Assembly (NCBI GenBank): GCA_002633005.1
Contig: NMRA01000207.1
Span: forward strand, 333,470-397,469
Reading direction: 5' to 3'
DNA from: Phoronis australis
Lineage: Eukaryota > Phoronida > Phoronidae
DNA: 64,000 bases
Shown: piece after piece, positions 1 through 13,490 of the stretch
Position numbering within the stretch: the stretch's first letter is position 1
Layout of the letters: the number at the start of each line of letters is the position of its first letter
Made by a program: the position numbers and the translations under genes
The notes under the pieces: generated by a model
What the model was told of the DNA's origin: nothing
What the model saw: the letters and a program-made list of their open reading frames with translations, nothing else
The model's database searches: none

Positions 1-49
1 ACATCTAGTGACGAAATGGGTAACAAGTAACGTGAGTCCTTGTGATGCC

Positions 50-311
50 TTGAGGAGTCCCTAACTTTGTCAAGGTGCTCGCAGGCGCGTACCAAAAATT
101 GCGGATAGGCATTACTTTTTCAGCAAGTTTTGAGGGACCAGTGCAGAGTTCAATAGGTCCCTAAATTTCCATTGCGTCCTCGTGAGGCAGAACATCTGCC
201 CCGCAAAAGGGGGTGTGAATTATCACACCTGGCACCCGCAATAGGGGGCTTCTCAGCAATTTTTGGTACACGCCTGCGGGCACCTTGTCAATAAGAGTGA
301 CTCCCCGGGTC
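50..311. mobile_element. MITE with long terminal inverted repeats and 8-bp target duplication (hAT-like)
   Basis: The two ends are inverted copies of about 50 bases (roughly 54-106 and 252-305); they share the core CAAGGTGC-n-CGCAGGCG-n-GTACCAAAAATTGC. The direct repeat GTGATGCC lies immediately outside both ends (42-49 and 312-319). An 8-bp duplication is typical of hAT-superfamily transposons. The element is 262 bp and has no coding capacity, so it would have been mobilised in trans. The superfamily call rests only on duplication length. Confidence 0.8.
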
Positions 312-319
312 GTGATGCC

Positions 320-2978
320 ACCATCTTTGAAACAACTAAGGACCGGCAAAGACAACGATGCAAACCAATTCCAACTGTGAACCGGTCTCCTGTTGTTGCT
401 TAATAGGGTGAGAAATGGTTTTTGGGCTTTTTATGAACAGCGAGCTCGTTATTGGCTCAGTTGAGGCCGTGACTCGGCATATAAAACGGCCGTCCGTGAC
501 AAGCAAACTTATTGAACCTGATGTCGTCGAAAATCTAACTGCAACCCCTTACCAATCCCAGAAACCAGCTTTAAATTAAAGAATAAGTCGTGGCTAACAT
601 ACAGTGGTGTACACTAAAGGTTACTTTTTCGTCAGAAGGCGCGGGATTTATAGCACTTGTTTCAGTTCTCCTGGCACTGGGTAACCAATGGCATTAGCGC
701 GCTGAAATGATAGCGGAATCCCCCCCCCCCTCCCNTATCGCTATCCACTAATTTCAAACTTACCTATCACTAACAAAACGAGTGCCAAGATGTATTTCGA
801 CTTTTGTGAACAGCCGTGAGCATTCGGAGTTATGCACTGTGCGCGTCACTGCGAGGATATTCGAGTCCAACTTCAACACTTACAATAACACGATGTTTTT
901 TCAGGGATCATTTTTCCCATCAGCTCAGGACGCGTGTCGTGTGACCATTGTTGCGCTAGGAAAACACCATTACTTGTCAATACCGTGCACTATACAGGCA
1001 AATGCGATTAATTAACAGGAATTAATTGGCCCATTGTTTGATTGTTATTAGTTTAGTGCATAAAGAGAGGCGGCGTGACCGGACAAAAACCGGGAGATGT
1101 TTAACGATCTAACGCCCACCATCGAAGCGGAACAGACCGAGGGGCATAGCATTTAACATCCACGTCATTAAACTGAAATATATTTCCTGCGTATTTTTTG
1201 TCTTGATTGTACAATTCCGTGGGTCAAATTTCGCTTGAACAATGAAATTCAGACACAGTTTTTAAAGCATGATAACAGTTATTGAACTATCAACGAGACG
1301 TAACATTATCTGTAGAGGTTCCGGTTGTAAAGGATCGTTAACAACGTAACCTATCCTTAATCCTCCCGTCAACGTCTGCGGACCTGCACTTTGACGACTA
1401 CTACGTTGTGAAATTTTAGGGTTCATTTCACGTTTGTTCATCAGTTAAAAATGCTCACAGTTCCCAAGTATCTTAAATGTTGTTTTGATGTAATACAAGT
1501 GTTAGAACTTTCTTAACAACGTATGAAAGAATTCGTACCTACATAGTGAAATATCGCCATTGTGGGATCAATATTTAAGCAATAGTTTGCGACATCAAGG
1601 TATACAAATGCTCCCCCCACGCCCCTCACCCCGCACACACAAATGGTCAAAGAAGTGGTTTTATAAGCTTCCTGTGCCCTTTGGTTCATGTCCTAGGGGA
1701 GTTATGTTTGAAATAATTCCTGTAATGCGTGTACGGACGCGTACAGTGGTGAATCACAAGAAGGACCCATCAAAAGCTTCAGACCCCTAACACAGAAACG
1801 GCCCCAACATTTAGTGAACAAATTTTAATGCGCGGCTTTCAAACTCATTAGTTCCATGGTCAATACTGCATTATTTTCTTCCGAAGGCCCTAAGCTGTAA
1901 GACGTTTGGAGGACATGGTCATTCAAGCTGCCAGCCTTCCCCCCTCCACACACACACACTTTTCACAAGTCAGAACTTTTGACTCAGTTACACTTGTCAC
2001 AGCTTTTCCCTTCCCGTAACGGCAATGTTCGAGTTGCCCTTGCAAGAGCTTCAAACAACACGTGAAGATTTTCTTAGGTATAAATGTGTAGCTTTTAAGA
2101 TTCTAACGCGTTTTAAAAAACGTGACTCTGTGATGTCGGTTGACCTTTGAATTCACCGTTGCCAATGTGTTTGGTGGCCATTAAAATTATGAAGTACACA
2201 TAAGGCGTATGTGATGTTGATTTTTCGTGGGGAGCCGTATGACATAGAATTTCTTCACCCCTGGTCACCCGCAGTGACGTCCCCAGAGTTTCATCCCCCG
2301 GTTGCTACCACTTCCCCAGCTGTTAAGTTGTCAACTGTTCTTCCCATGTCGCCATCCTGTCGCCATCCATTCCATAACTTCCGGTTGCCGCCGATTTCTC
2401 CCTCCTCCCTTCATGCCTTCATGTATGTTTTTTGTATTTTTCAATTGGAAAGTTGCCAGAATTTTTTCTTTTTTGGCTGACAACTGTCACCCCCCCCCCT
2501 CGTCCCGTCCCCCTCTCCATGCCTAATACGCCTATGCAAGTACGCTTTTTCTACAGACAGTGTCATGGATACTTCGACACGTGAACTTCGACCTCCTCAT
2601 GAAATGTCTGCAAAATACAGAACGTTGAGTTGCAGCCTGATAATTTCTTGCAACGTTGCCAAGGCAACACTGCTGCTTAAAAATTGTCTGGCTGACAATG
2701 TAAGAACTAAAGTGCCGTAAAGAGCTGAAATCAAATTATGCGTAAATGACAAACGATGTGTCCATTTCATAAGGTGTAACAAGGATGTTTTGCATTCGTA
2801 CGCCTACATCTGTCTTGAGGCTTCTTTGGTCTCAGCAACATCAAAGCTCGATGCAGAGATCATTTTTTACATACCACGATCTAAAATAATCCTTCATGAG
2901 AGTTTTAAGAGGCTTAGACAAAGTTTTATGGATAATGTTAATATAAATAGCATCAGATGGTAGTATAAGGATGATAAC

Positions 2979-3010
<32 letters not shown>

Positions 3011-5466
3011 GAAGAAGAAAAAGAAGAAGTAGAAGAAGACGAAGAAGCAAAGAATATGAAGAAGGAGACTAACGATAGTGATAATTATAAAGATAATATA
3101 AAATACAATACTTATGTGGACGCTTAAAAAATCCAGAGGTCTTCACTAAATTATTATGCTCTACTGAAAGGTTTCGGCCTGTTCATCCTCCCTCCATCGC
3201 GGCTCCAGTGGGGAGTTTAGAATACTTGCAAAGAGAATTACTGAACCACGAACGCTTTTCTAAGCCTGATTCACGTTTGCCGCTGTGACGGCGGCGGGAA
3301 TTTAACTCCTGGGTCCTCCACCTCTATCTTGGCTCCAAATTACGAGAGATTTGGTTCGTCCACATGCTTAGAAAGCATTGTGCGAGTGAAGTCTATTTTT
3401 AATCGATCTAAATACGACAGGCAAGGACGGAATGAATTTGCAACAACCTAATGAATATATACGACACAACCAGGTAACCGAGAATGTAATCTCCCACGCG
3501 TACAATTGGAAACTTCAGTTCTATTTTAGTATTAAATTATTCAAATGTTATTAAACCAACATGACAGCTGACAGTCACAGTACAGCAAGAGGGACACAGG
3601 AAGCGTTCACGTATAATAATACAGCACAAATTCTAGTAAAAGCACAACCTACCTGTCGTATGCGACTGAATGGAGATAGTAAACTCACGAAAACGGTGGG
3701 CGATATTATTAATAGTGTAAATAAAAGGGTTAATTGTTACTACTAGCCAGCGTGATACATGCGATAAACCTTTTATGAAAGTCTATCGCCTCCCTATTGA
3801 ATATCATCCTGTCGAACAATATGTCCAAAGAATACCTTACCAGCTTTCGAATGAAACTAATTGTGTGATGCCGATCGGGTAAACTCAACCAAATGGAAAC
3901 CCTTCTTCGAAAATCAATGCATTTTGCTGAAGGTGTGACATAACACGTTCGCGCCTTGATTTCTCAAAGCACTTCGATACAATAGATCAGCCGTTGTGTA
4001 AACGAAGCGTTGATGTGCCGTGAGGTGTTTTATGAGCGGTAAATTACGACTTTCGTCATGTAGATTGAATGGGGCGACGAGTGACGAAATCAACGTAAAG
4101 GGATGAGGCGATAAAAATTAATGTTGTTTATTAGAGGAAACATAACTGTAGCGTTACGCATTTGACGATAATCTACACGTGACCGCCAGAACAGTTAGAC
4201 GTATTAGAAGCTACACCTATACATAGCCGTAGGCAATAAAGCGCCACAGCAGGGCAGATATCACAGGTGTTCGGCCAGTCTATCTAGGAACGTGCGCACT
4301 ATTCTCACTAATATCGACCAAACATGTACTTAGACGACGCAGCACTTGTCGATAGACAAAGTCCATTGATTCAAACTCACAGTCCATCAACAGGCATGCA
4401 GAAATCATTGAAGACACAGAGTTCACCAACTCACTCTGGTCTATGCCGTTGATAAAACGTGAACTGCACAGCGACAGGGTAGCCAGCTGGTGGACACTTG
4501 CATCAACAATCCACGAAACTGAGCGCACTTAGAAACAGGTTTTAATGTCTCGGACATTTACATGGTTTTCGTTTTCAATACGCACTGCAAATTTGACGGT
4601 GCAGCGCCTGTTTCAGCTAGTCAATTCAACTGGCGAGTTTACAGAATACACGAAAGCTAGAACCCTGTCCTACTAAAAACAATGAAATCTCCACTAGGTT
4701 TGTAATGCGCACTGGTTAACAAAACATCGGTATCAATGAAAACAGTTTGCCATGGTAACTAACTCCGTAGTTATCTAAAGTCTACAAACCAGCGTTGACC
4801 ACTGCAGGGACGTTTTGAAACTATCGCTTCATACCTCCCAGAAACGCGCACGATGCAATATTTTCTTTTCCATCATGGTCTAGACTCACGATTTGTCTGT
4901 CTTAGCTTTGGTGAAAGTTGCTAAACTGCTAAGTAGGATTCAATAACGGTAGATTCACAAAAAACGCACGGCGGCGCTCCCTTACAGACACGGCGGACAC
5001 CCGACTCGTCGTTCTAAACCTGAACTACCCAACCAATGGATCAAATTAATAGTAGAGATCAAAAGCTGTTTAGAATCAACGACAAACACAGTGATTCATT
5101 GTACTCAGCGCGGTTTTTCAGAACTGTCAAAACAACCATTATAATTAAATATTAGAACATTTGGCATGTCGAATAGCATACAGACGTAGCAAGCGAAAAT
5201 TGTCCACAACCATGACTGGCAGGGCTTTTGTTATTTAGTGTGAGAAATAAGGGGAGTTATGAGCTAAAATTTTGCAATATAGTTCAGTTTGAATTAGTGT
5301 GTTTGTAAACGAATATTAACGCATTTAGTAGCCTCTGTTATGAATATCGAAAATACTGCCTCATAAAAATGTCAGGTTGCACACAAATTTTGTTACCAGG
5401 AAACATTTGGTTGGTTTTTCATCATAGAATTTTGAAAGTAATTGCGCAAAATTCTCAGAGAAAAAC
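320..5466. other. gene-free intergenic stretch
   Basis: No ORF here shows protein-like composition or recognisable motifs. It contains a poly-C run ending in an undetermined base (N at 735), a poly-C/pyrimidine-rich patch near 2490-2515, and an AAT microsatellite listed separately. I see no RNA gene. Confidence 0.5.
2979..3050. repeat. (AAT)n microsatellite followed by an AAG/AGA-rich purine tract
   Basis: About nine AAT units (2979-3006) run into an imperfect AGA/AAG tract to about 3050. The leucine/isoleucine-rich ORF on the minus strand here is produced by the repeat and is not a gene. Confidence 0.85.
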
Positions 5467-5533
5467 CACGTGGAAGAGAAAGTGACGTCAGGAAGTGACA
5501 CTCTAGTGTTCATTCTCTTGTCCTTGTATAAAA
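5467..5533 (+). promoter_or_regulatory. candidate Pol II core promoter: E-box, CRE, ETS-like site and TATA box
   Basis: In 67 bases there is an E-box CACGTG (5467-5472), a full palindromic CRE TGACGTCA (5483-5490) directly followed by the ETS-like GGAAGT, and TATAAAA (5527-5533). An ATG in the context AAAACATGG follows at 5550. The ATG is very close to the TATA box (17 bases), so transcription would have to start near or beyond it, or the ATG is not the true start. The motifs are seen directly; promoter function is inferred. Confidence 0.4.
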
Positions 5534-5549
5534 GTTCAATCTAGAAAAC

Positions 5550-5732
5550 ATGGCGGGAACTACCTTTTCAACTGCAACACAACTTCCGTTCATGATCTCT
5601 CTCACCACAGTACACCATGGGTGTCTTAGTTTCCAGCGTATTCTGACCGCTTGTCGTAATGATCTGCTACATTATAATCGTATCATTACCGACGGACTTT
5701 TTCGACAACAAATTTCTGCTATCCCTGCCTAA
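5550..5732 (+). CDS. hypothetical small ORF downstream of a TATA box (60 aa)
   Basis: The ORF begins MAGTTFSTATQLPF and ends QQISAIPA. It has a good ATG context (aaaacATGG) and sits just after the TATA/CRE block. It shows no signal peptide, membrane segment or known motif. It could be a small protein, a first exon of a spliced gene whose later exons I cannot find, or chance. It is kept only because of the promoter-like block. Confidence 0.2.
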   Translation: MAGTTFSTATQLPFMISLTTVHHGCLSFQRILTACRNDLLHYNRIITDGLFRQQISAIPA

Positions 5733-8700
5733 GATGCCTGAGACTCTATGTAAAAGTTAATCACACCTCTCGGTCCTTTTTATCAGCATTAGGGGGGACT
5801 ACGCGTTCAGACTCGAATATTAATTCAAACTTTGTCACAGGCACTCATTTGTGCGGACTCTACCCTACATCACCATATTTCGGATCAATAGCATCCCATA
5901 ATCCCTTTCATAATTGCCAATCAACATAGCTAGGATAGTGTATTCCATCATAAGTGCTAACCGTAATGATGTCCATAACAAAGTAGGCAGCAATTATCCT
6001 ACACCCCCCGGAGGCAATCCAGTCATCGAACACGACTCTTATCTCACCTTTGGTGTTACAAGATATGCAGGGCGAATCAACGAGCGGAGCTAGAGCCCGT
6101 CACATTTTCCTTCCCGCTAATACACACAATTTAAATCTTCAACAATATTTCTAGCAAAACGGATATTCCAGATATTGTTGTCTCGTTGAGCTGCCTTCTT
6201 GATTTTATCTTATGAAAGGAAGTAATTCTGAATTTCATCACTTCTCCTAGTGTGGCACAAACCCGCGTCCCTTTCGAGCTGAATGGAGACTTACTGCAGT
6301 CTGATCCAGTTTTTTCTGGCCAGAAAACGATTTTGAACGGAAATTAATCTAGGCGCATTTTCATGTCCTTGGTGGAAACCAAGTATAAACATAACAGGCA
6401 GAAATTTGCAGGTAACCTTCCAACTTAAAAACACGAGCAATGTTGGAATGTTCGTCTTTTTACAAAATCACTATTTTTGTCGTCAACTATAATGAATGTT
6501 GTCCAAACATTTTCAAAAACAGCACTTTGATCGACCCGCCGCATTTTCATTCTCATAGTTGCAGGCTACAGCAACGAATCACTGTTATAGTCGCGTGTCG
6601 TTCCCCAACCCTGTCGTACAGGTGTAGAGGACGTAGGTCCCAAGATAAACAGTGTATGGTTACAGTTGTAGCGGATTAAACATGGCTGATACAAACTAAT
6701 GATATTATATGTCGACGCGTCTGTTATCCCCTGACAAGAATTCAGACGCTAACTTAATCCCTTCAACGATGGTGTTAGAACAGTTTGAACTAGCGCACTG
6801 TGTACAGATATACATAAACGATTCTGTAAAAAGATGTAATAAAAGTATTGCCCGGAGCGAAAAAAAGAACAAATCTGTAGTTTTGAATGTAACCCAAACC
6901 ATTGAGCGTATTTCAGTGATTCTAAAGTTCTTGTATTTGGACATGGTAATGCTGAACGGTGTGGTGTTGACGTCACGTTGTGATCATGATGTTCAAATAC
7001 TATCAAAAACACGTGTGAAGCGCTGTTTGACCTTTTGAACCGTACATTGACCCTTGGCGTGCGTAAGCTTTCCTAACCTACGTGAATTATTCAATTTGGT
7101 GAGCTATGGATTAAATAGACAATAACGCAGTTATTTTTAAAAAATCCATTTGCCATGATATATATTTTCAAGCACGCGCGTGCATACTTGCGTGTATGAT
7201 AGCTACGCCCCTTACACGTTTCGAAATTGTTCGCTCTAGTCACCACGCACAATTGTGTCATTTTGGAGAAGACTCGATTGTGTACCAATTCTCCGAAGAA
7301 GTAGCTCAGCGAAGCCAGGAGAGTGCAGAGTAGACCAATCTACCAGGGAAAAGTAATCTCGCAAAATCACTCAAGTGAAAGGCTAATGTTTTGCGTGTAT
7401 GATCGAGCGCTTAGTTGCCATGGAGACTCTTCAACTGATCGGTCGGTGTGGTTGGAGTGTTGAATTATGGGATTGAATTTACCGTTTCCGCTCCATAAGG
7501 GGAATTTTTCGTCGCAATAGTAGATGCGGTCTACAGATCGCAGCTCAAGATGTCAAACGAAAAGCAAGGCAATGAGGTAACTCTAAATACATAATCATCC
7601 TACTTGGCAATAATCATGGCTTGTCATATTTCTCAGCATTTGAAAAACAAAACTTTTACATTAAAATGCACCAACCTGTTATTCTGCTGTCAACGCATCT
7701 ATGACACAAAATGGCTGCATGAGAAGTCACGTAAAATGTTAGATGACACCGATTAATGGAAACGTATTTTAAAACGCGTGAAGAGTCATGAATCATTCGT
7801 GACATGAATCTCCTATGTGACCAACTGATACTTTGCATGTTACGGACATTAAAGGCCCATGGGGCCTTTTGAAAGAAATACTAATTTTAGATAAAACCAA
7901 TACCTTGATTCATTGCGAGCATTCATTCATGTGCTAATTGAGTTTGTTGTCTGACACTTGGATTTCCACCTTTACTCGCTGTGAAAATTGTGTAAATGTA
8001 AACTTAATGTTGTATTATACGTCTCAAGTGCAGTCATCAAATTCTATCTGCCATGGACCAAAACTTATAGATTACCATGGGATAGGCACCGCGTTCCTGA
8101 ATCGGCCACCAGCTACAGTCGCTTGGGATTTGCCAAGTTCGACGAGTAGTTGTATGTAAACACCGACATACGATTCGCCAGCTGGCTTGTTGTGCGAGAT
8201 GTTAACCAAACAACGAGATCGATACGGAAACAAAACCCAAGATGTAAATAAAAAGGATATGTCATTTGATTTACGCTTGCTGATGATATAATAATCAATG
8301 GACTAAAATTGCATTAAACACGATACGATTAGTCGCCACGTGTAAGACTCCTAATGGACCAAGTAAATTTCATTTTTTTTTTTCAATCAAGAATTAGACG
8401 CATGGAAGTGTTCATAACACTTTCAGCATTTACAGTGTTCTGAAAATTAAATCTTGACGCTACTGACAATTGCATAGTATGCTATGTATCACTGAAAACT
8501 GCACTTGTCAGCAACCATGAGGAATTGTATAGAAATCACATTTTCCAGATTATAGGCCTTTTCCGAGTATGATACGAATTTTTCGTGGAGTTTTCAATTC
8601 CCTGACAGTAATAGCCCTAGTACAGACACTTTATAATGTGTGAATGGCGTGTTTATGACCTTAGAAATCACACTGACTCTGAAATAAAACATTTCTACAC

Positions 8701-11700
8701 AACACTCCGATCCTTCGATCGATAACAAGTTTGACATCAAAAGTGTAAAAAAGACGACGCGGAAACGCATTGGCGTACTCAATTCTGTGGAATTCTAATC
8801 AATCACACGGCGAGGTTTTATAGAGCGCGCACTTTTTGCGCAGCCGAGTTACTTCCGTGTGTCGTTTTTTCAGTTTAGAAAACATCAAATTTGCCAGACA
8901 TGACACAACTTACGACCAAAATAATAACACAACACTTTTCTAAGTTGTGTTTAGTGCATTGAAACAAAGTCTGCATAATGAACTTTGGACTCAACAGACA
9001 ATCTGAAGAATGCAAACAGAAACATGCATTAAGTTTCACAAGATTTGATTCGTTTATAGAATCACTTTGTCGTCGTATACCACTATGCCAATAGCCCGCC
9101 ACACGCGGTCTGCCGGCTATTATTTAATTTTAGGTAATTTAATGCTCTGATGATGTTACAAGGAGTTGTTGACAGAACAATTTGAGTCGCCATTATTTCG
9201 GTAGCTTTTACCTTTTTTAGTTTCTAGCGTTATCGTGCACGTTTGCTGAGCACGCGAATTTAACGCACATCCAATCGCGAAACGTTTGATACTTACACAC
9301 CAGCATTTGAAACGACCCGCATGTACACGTACTTTCCACTTTTCCTTGCTCTATAAGACCAGTTATCCGACACAGTTTGTTCAGAGTGAACAAATAATCC
9401 CGATTGATATTTGCTGCAAATCAAGTATGCACTGATGCTGTCACTGATATGTTATGTTCCTATCGCTCATCCTCGTTTGAACCTCGGCATACAAGCCGTG
9501 TACTCACGGACATGAACGATGGACGGGATCGTTGACACTCTCTAGCTAGCGAGTTACGGGTCCGTCTTCGCCCTGGGGTGATTACCGGTATGCTTAGTCG
9601 AATGAACTATTGCTCTGACCAAGAGGCAAATATGTTTGAGATAATTAGAATAACATCAATCTGCCTGTTGTTTTCTGAGTACCGACCGCAGCGTTTGATA
9701 GCGCGCAGAGAGAAACACGCACCTGTTTTCACAATACACATTTATATCGAGAAGTACAGGGTACACCAAAAAGCAGTTGCCCAACGTTCTAATGTCCAAG
9801 CAAATATTAGTGCCGCAACAAAGAAAAATTGTAAAACGTATTCTTTCGAAACATAGAGAAGTACACGTATGAAATGCTCAAATGATTTCAGAAGTGTTGA
9901 AGGGAATTTGGACATCCGCTTTTCCCGGGGCACTATCCAAAAATCCCGCCACCAACGTTTAGGTAATGCCTTCAAAAGAGAACCTGATAGAGTGTCTTGG
10001 GAGGGCAAAAAAGTGTATCCAATGAAGTAAAATATCTGGAGTTTATTTGAAGCTTGAACATGACCTTTTGAAATGATTCATACAATTGTTATGATGTTAA
10101 GTTAAATATACACAAATAAAGCATGACATTTCATCAATGAGATCAGAATGGTTTAGTTACATTTTCTGGCTGTATATATTGTTGATTTAACGTCGTGAAT
10201 ATAAGCATGAAAAACAGCTCGCTGACGTATTCCCTAGATTCCTCCAATACCTGGTTATGTTGTTATGGATAACTCCTACAAATATATGATTTTCTCTCTC
10301 TAATACCTTTTTTGAATCCCAGAACAGCGTCTACAGACAAGCATTTTATTCAAGCTGCACGACACTGAATATCGTCAACCATTTTGTTTCCGGTCCCCGA
10401 GTCGTGATAGTTTTGTTCAGAATGCGCGGAATATGGTCATCGAAAAGAGTCATTAAGGCTTACAGCAACCCTGGATGAGGAAATGGTCATTTGTTTTGCT
10501 AATTAATACAAATGTAATTGAAAACAATTGTTATATGCTTTGTTTAGCTTACAAGGACGCTCTTAATGGCATCGCATTTGTAAAACGCTAAAAGCCCAGC
10601 TGTTCGCGATCGGTTCACCCCAGTTTGTGCCTGGATGCGCCATTATTTCCAACAAGATTTGACAGCAGCGCCACCTGCTTTTCAGCTTTTGCAACTGCCG
10701 TGTTCGTACCGAGTTACAGCGATAATACCACTCGCTTAAAGTTGCTATGTCTCATTGAATTGTGGATATGTAAACGAAGTAATAGTTTACAAACAACCCC
10801 GAGTCTTCCACTATGCCGGAAACCACCCGAGAACCAGTTAACATTACAATCTCGCGAAAGCCTCGTTTTGCGAGACAATTTTTTTGTAAATCGTTACCCT
10901 AATGAAACAAGGCACAGTTTTTATTATTTTTTCATTTCACTATCAAATAACGATTGCATAGTAGTTGGAATTATTACTTACAATACTTGTTTTTATGTGT
11001 ATCACCTCTGGTGTAAATCGTTAAAACCGCAATTTATTTACAAATTGTTTCTTTTCCTGATTATACTTTTACACACAATTCTCTTGGAAGTCACGTGGTG
11101 GCGCTTGCTACAAATTTGAATATTCATGGTTTTAATGAGACATAGTGTTAGAGTTACAACTTTTCAAACGAGTTTTGAAGTGTTCAGACCGGGAGTTACA
11201 ACCTATACATCGACTTAAAAGTTGTAATGGAAAAATTTGAAAATATTCCAAGAACTGTGTAAAATCTGCAATTTTTAATGAAATTTCTACAACATACGAT
11301 TAACATTTCTTTAATTTGTATGAAGATCATCAACGATTCCTGGTAATCTTGTGAGCGTGGTGAGCAGACGACCGTTGCAAATTCCAACGTTCGATGTAGG
11401 GCCGGCGTCGTGGCCGAAATCGAAAACAATTCATCAGAATACGACTGCCTATGGTAAAAAGCAGAAAACACCGACGTCGAGAAGGTACCCAATGGCTGGT
11501 GTCTTTTACGAATATATGTCCTCAACTGTGTGCCGTTTCCTTCGCAGTTTTAAGTTTAAAATACTTTGGAACCACCCTGTAATACACCCCATGACAGGGC
11601 AAATGCAGCGATGCATTCACCAAGGTGCGAAGAGTAAATAAAGAAAATATGCCTAGCTTTGTTGATCCGTCAAGTGTTAACGCTTGCACACCTAAGCCAG

Positions 11701-12475
11701 TCGACACTTTCTTTATAGCTATGTATCGCTTTCATTCGTGATTTAGTGAAAACCCAGTTGTTCAAATACTAATATGAACCGCTAAAACGGTCACACGGAT
11801 TGGCCAAACAGGGTTGCGCAAGCCAGAGATCAATACTGCATAGACGAGCACCAGCTTTTTGGCAGTTACTCGAACGCTTGCACATTCCTGTGAGAATCAA
11901 AACGCAGTTGTTCCATAGATTAATCGGCAAGGGTCACTTACGGGAACCTCGCATTTTTGAGAAAGAGATTTCTAAACTGAATAACGCGCATCAAACTGGT
12001 TGTCAAAATGCGCTACCCCTGTGACTGTCGTTTTCTTCCCCACCAAGTACTAAATGTGTTCGATGGCGACAAATAACTATGAGACTCCATGGCGAAGAGA
12101 TGGTCACGTGAATTTTACATGGCCAACGCAGCATTGAAAAAAGTGGGGCCGGCTATAGCCATCCCCCACCCGCCCCTATGAAACCCCATCTATGTTTTAC
12201 CAAGAAAACAGTTGCTGACTTTTGAACACCATTGATTTCACCGTACATTGCTTCACAAATTCCACGGTTCAAATATGAATACAGACCTATACCAACTAAT
12301 GCCCGCTCTCCCAATGTACATTTTCATCTGACACGGTTCCTCTGTAAGCGTTTTTATTAAATATATATCTCATTTAATGTGATATACTTAATGAAGTTTT
12401 ATTGCGTTTTAAAACAATGACCTGAACCGCTGTAGTATTTCCAATATGTATGCCTACATCTGTCGTTGATATTAA
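5733..12475. other. gene-free intergenic stretch
   Basis: There are many short ORFs in all frames but none longer than about 165 codons and none with recognisable motifs. The longest (10625-11119, plus) opens at a TTG and has no good ATG. A possible tiny first exon (ATG at 7550, then nine codons and GAG|gtaac) cannot be connected to anything downstream. No RNA gene was recognised. Confidence 0.45.
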
Positions 12476-12862
12476 GGGTACCATAGAATCATGCGCATCT
12501 TAAAAACGAACCACTTACGAACCTATAAATCATGCATACGAACCCATGAGTCACGACTACAAACCTAAAAATCAAGCATACGAACAAAAACCATGCACAC
12601 GAACCACAATAATCATACATGCAAACACAAAGCCATACACACGAGCATCAAATCAGACGCACGAATACTGATAGCCAGGTGATTCGCGCGTCGTATGATT
12701 CGGATGCTCGTGCGTCGACTTGTATGTGTGATTTTTGTGGTTCGTGCGAATGTTTTTTGTTCGTATGCGTGAATTTTGGGCTCGGATGTGAGATTCATAG
12801 GTTCGTATGCATCATTCATAAGTTCGTAGGTGATTCGTGCGTAAGATATTCTATGGTATTCC
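12476..12862. repeat. foldback element: 387-bp imperfect palindrome made of inverted ~21-bp tandem repeats
   Basis: The outer ends are inverted copies (GGTACCATAGAAT at 12477 and ATTCTATGGTATTCC ending at 12862). Inside the left arm, roughly eight degenerate ~21-bp units of the form ACGAACC-n-ATGAATCAtgcat run head to tail. The right arm carries the same units in reverse orientation (TTCGTATGCATCATTCAT and similar). The dyad centre is near 12669. A transcript of either strand would fold into a hairpin with arms of about 190 nt. The overlapping ORFs on both strands are by-products of the repeat. A foldback transposon or a hairpin small-RNA source are both possible. Confidence 0.8.
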
Positions 12863-13345
12863 TGGATATGTCTCCTGGCCTTCTGTTGGAATCATGGGAG
12901 CGAAGTGCTGTCTTATGAGCACAGGTTTCATAGACGTAAAGCAATGCGTAAAGGTCCTCGTTAATGCTACAAAATTGCATTTCTGGATAAATTCTTTAAA
13001 TTACAAAGAATGTGGTAAGGCGTCCTTTACAGTATTACTGTGACCGATCTAAAGTGGCTAGGAAACGGGTATTGTTACGGCCTTCAATCCCACCAATGTG
13101 GCATTTCCCGCACGCAAAGAGAACACGTTGTCTGCTGATCGATACATTTTTAATCCCGCGGAAAATCAGATAATTGTCGTTTGGTGAGTGTAACTCAATA
13201 ATAGCAGTAGCAATTAAAGTAAGCTCTTCATTCTGTAGGGTTGGATACCGAGTAGGTGACGATAATTACATTAGTACTTACTAATCCGCTAAATATTAAG
13301 CCACGATCTTATTACAATGCTTTGCGACTTCTAGCATCTAGCGCA

Positions 13346-13490
13346 TGGATGATGAATAATAATAATAACAATGACAATAATAATGATAGTAATAATGGTG
13401 GTACTAATAATTGTTACAAAAACAATGACAGTAATGATAATAATGATACTGATAATCATAATGATAATGATAATAATATTATCTATAACA
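13346..13490. repeat. imperfect AAT/GAT/ACA trinucleotide repeat
   Basis: A 145-bp run of AAT, GAT and ACA triplets. It creates spurious Asn/Asp-rich and Ile-rich ORFs on the two strands. Confidence 0.8.

Noticed and set aside
7550-7580. Possible short first exon (ATG, nine codons, GAG|gtaac)
   Set aside because: No promoter, no compatible downstream exon found; the donor-like string is common by chance.
10625-11119. 164-codon plus-strand ORF
   Set aside because: It begins at TTG with no suitable ATG, has mixed composition and no motif; its length alone is not convincing in AT-rich DNA.
12613-12918. Overlapping ORFs on both strands around 12.6-12.9 kb
   Set aside because: They are produced by the inverted tandem repeats of the foldback element.
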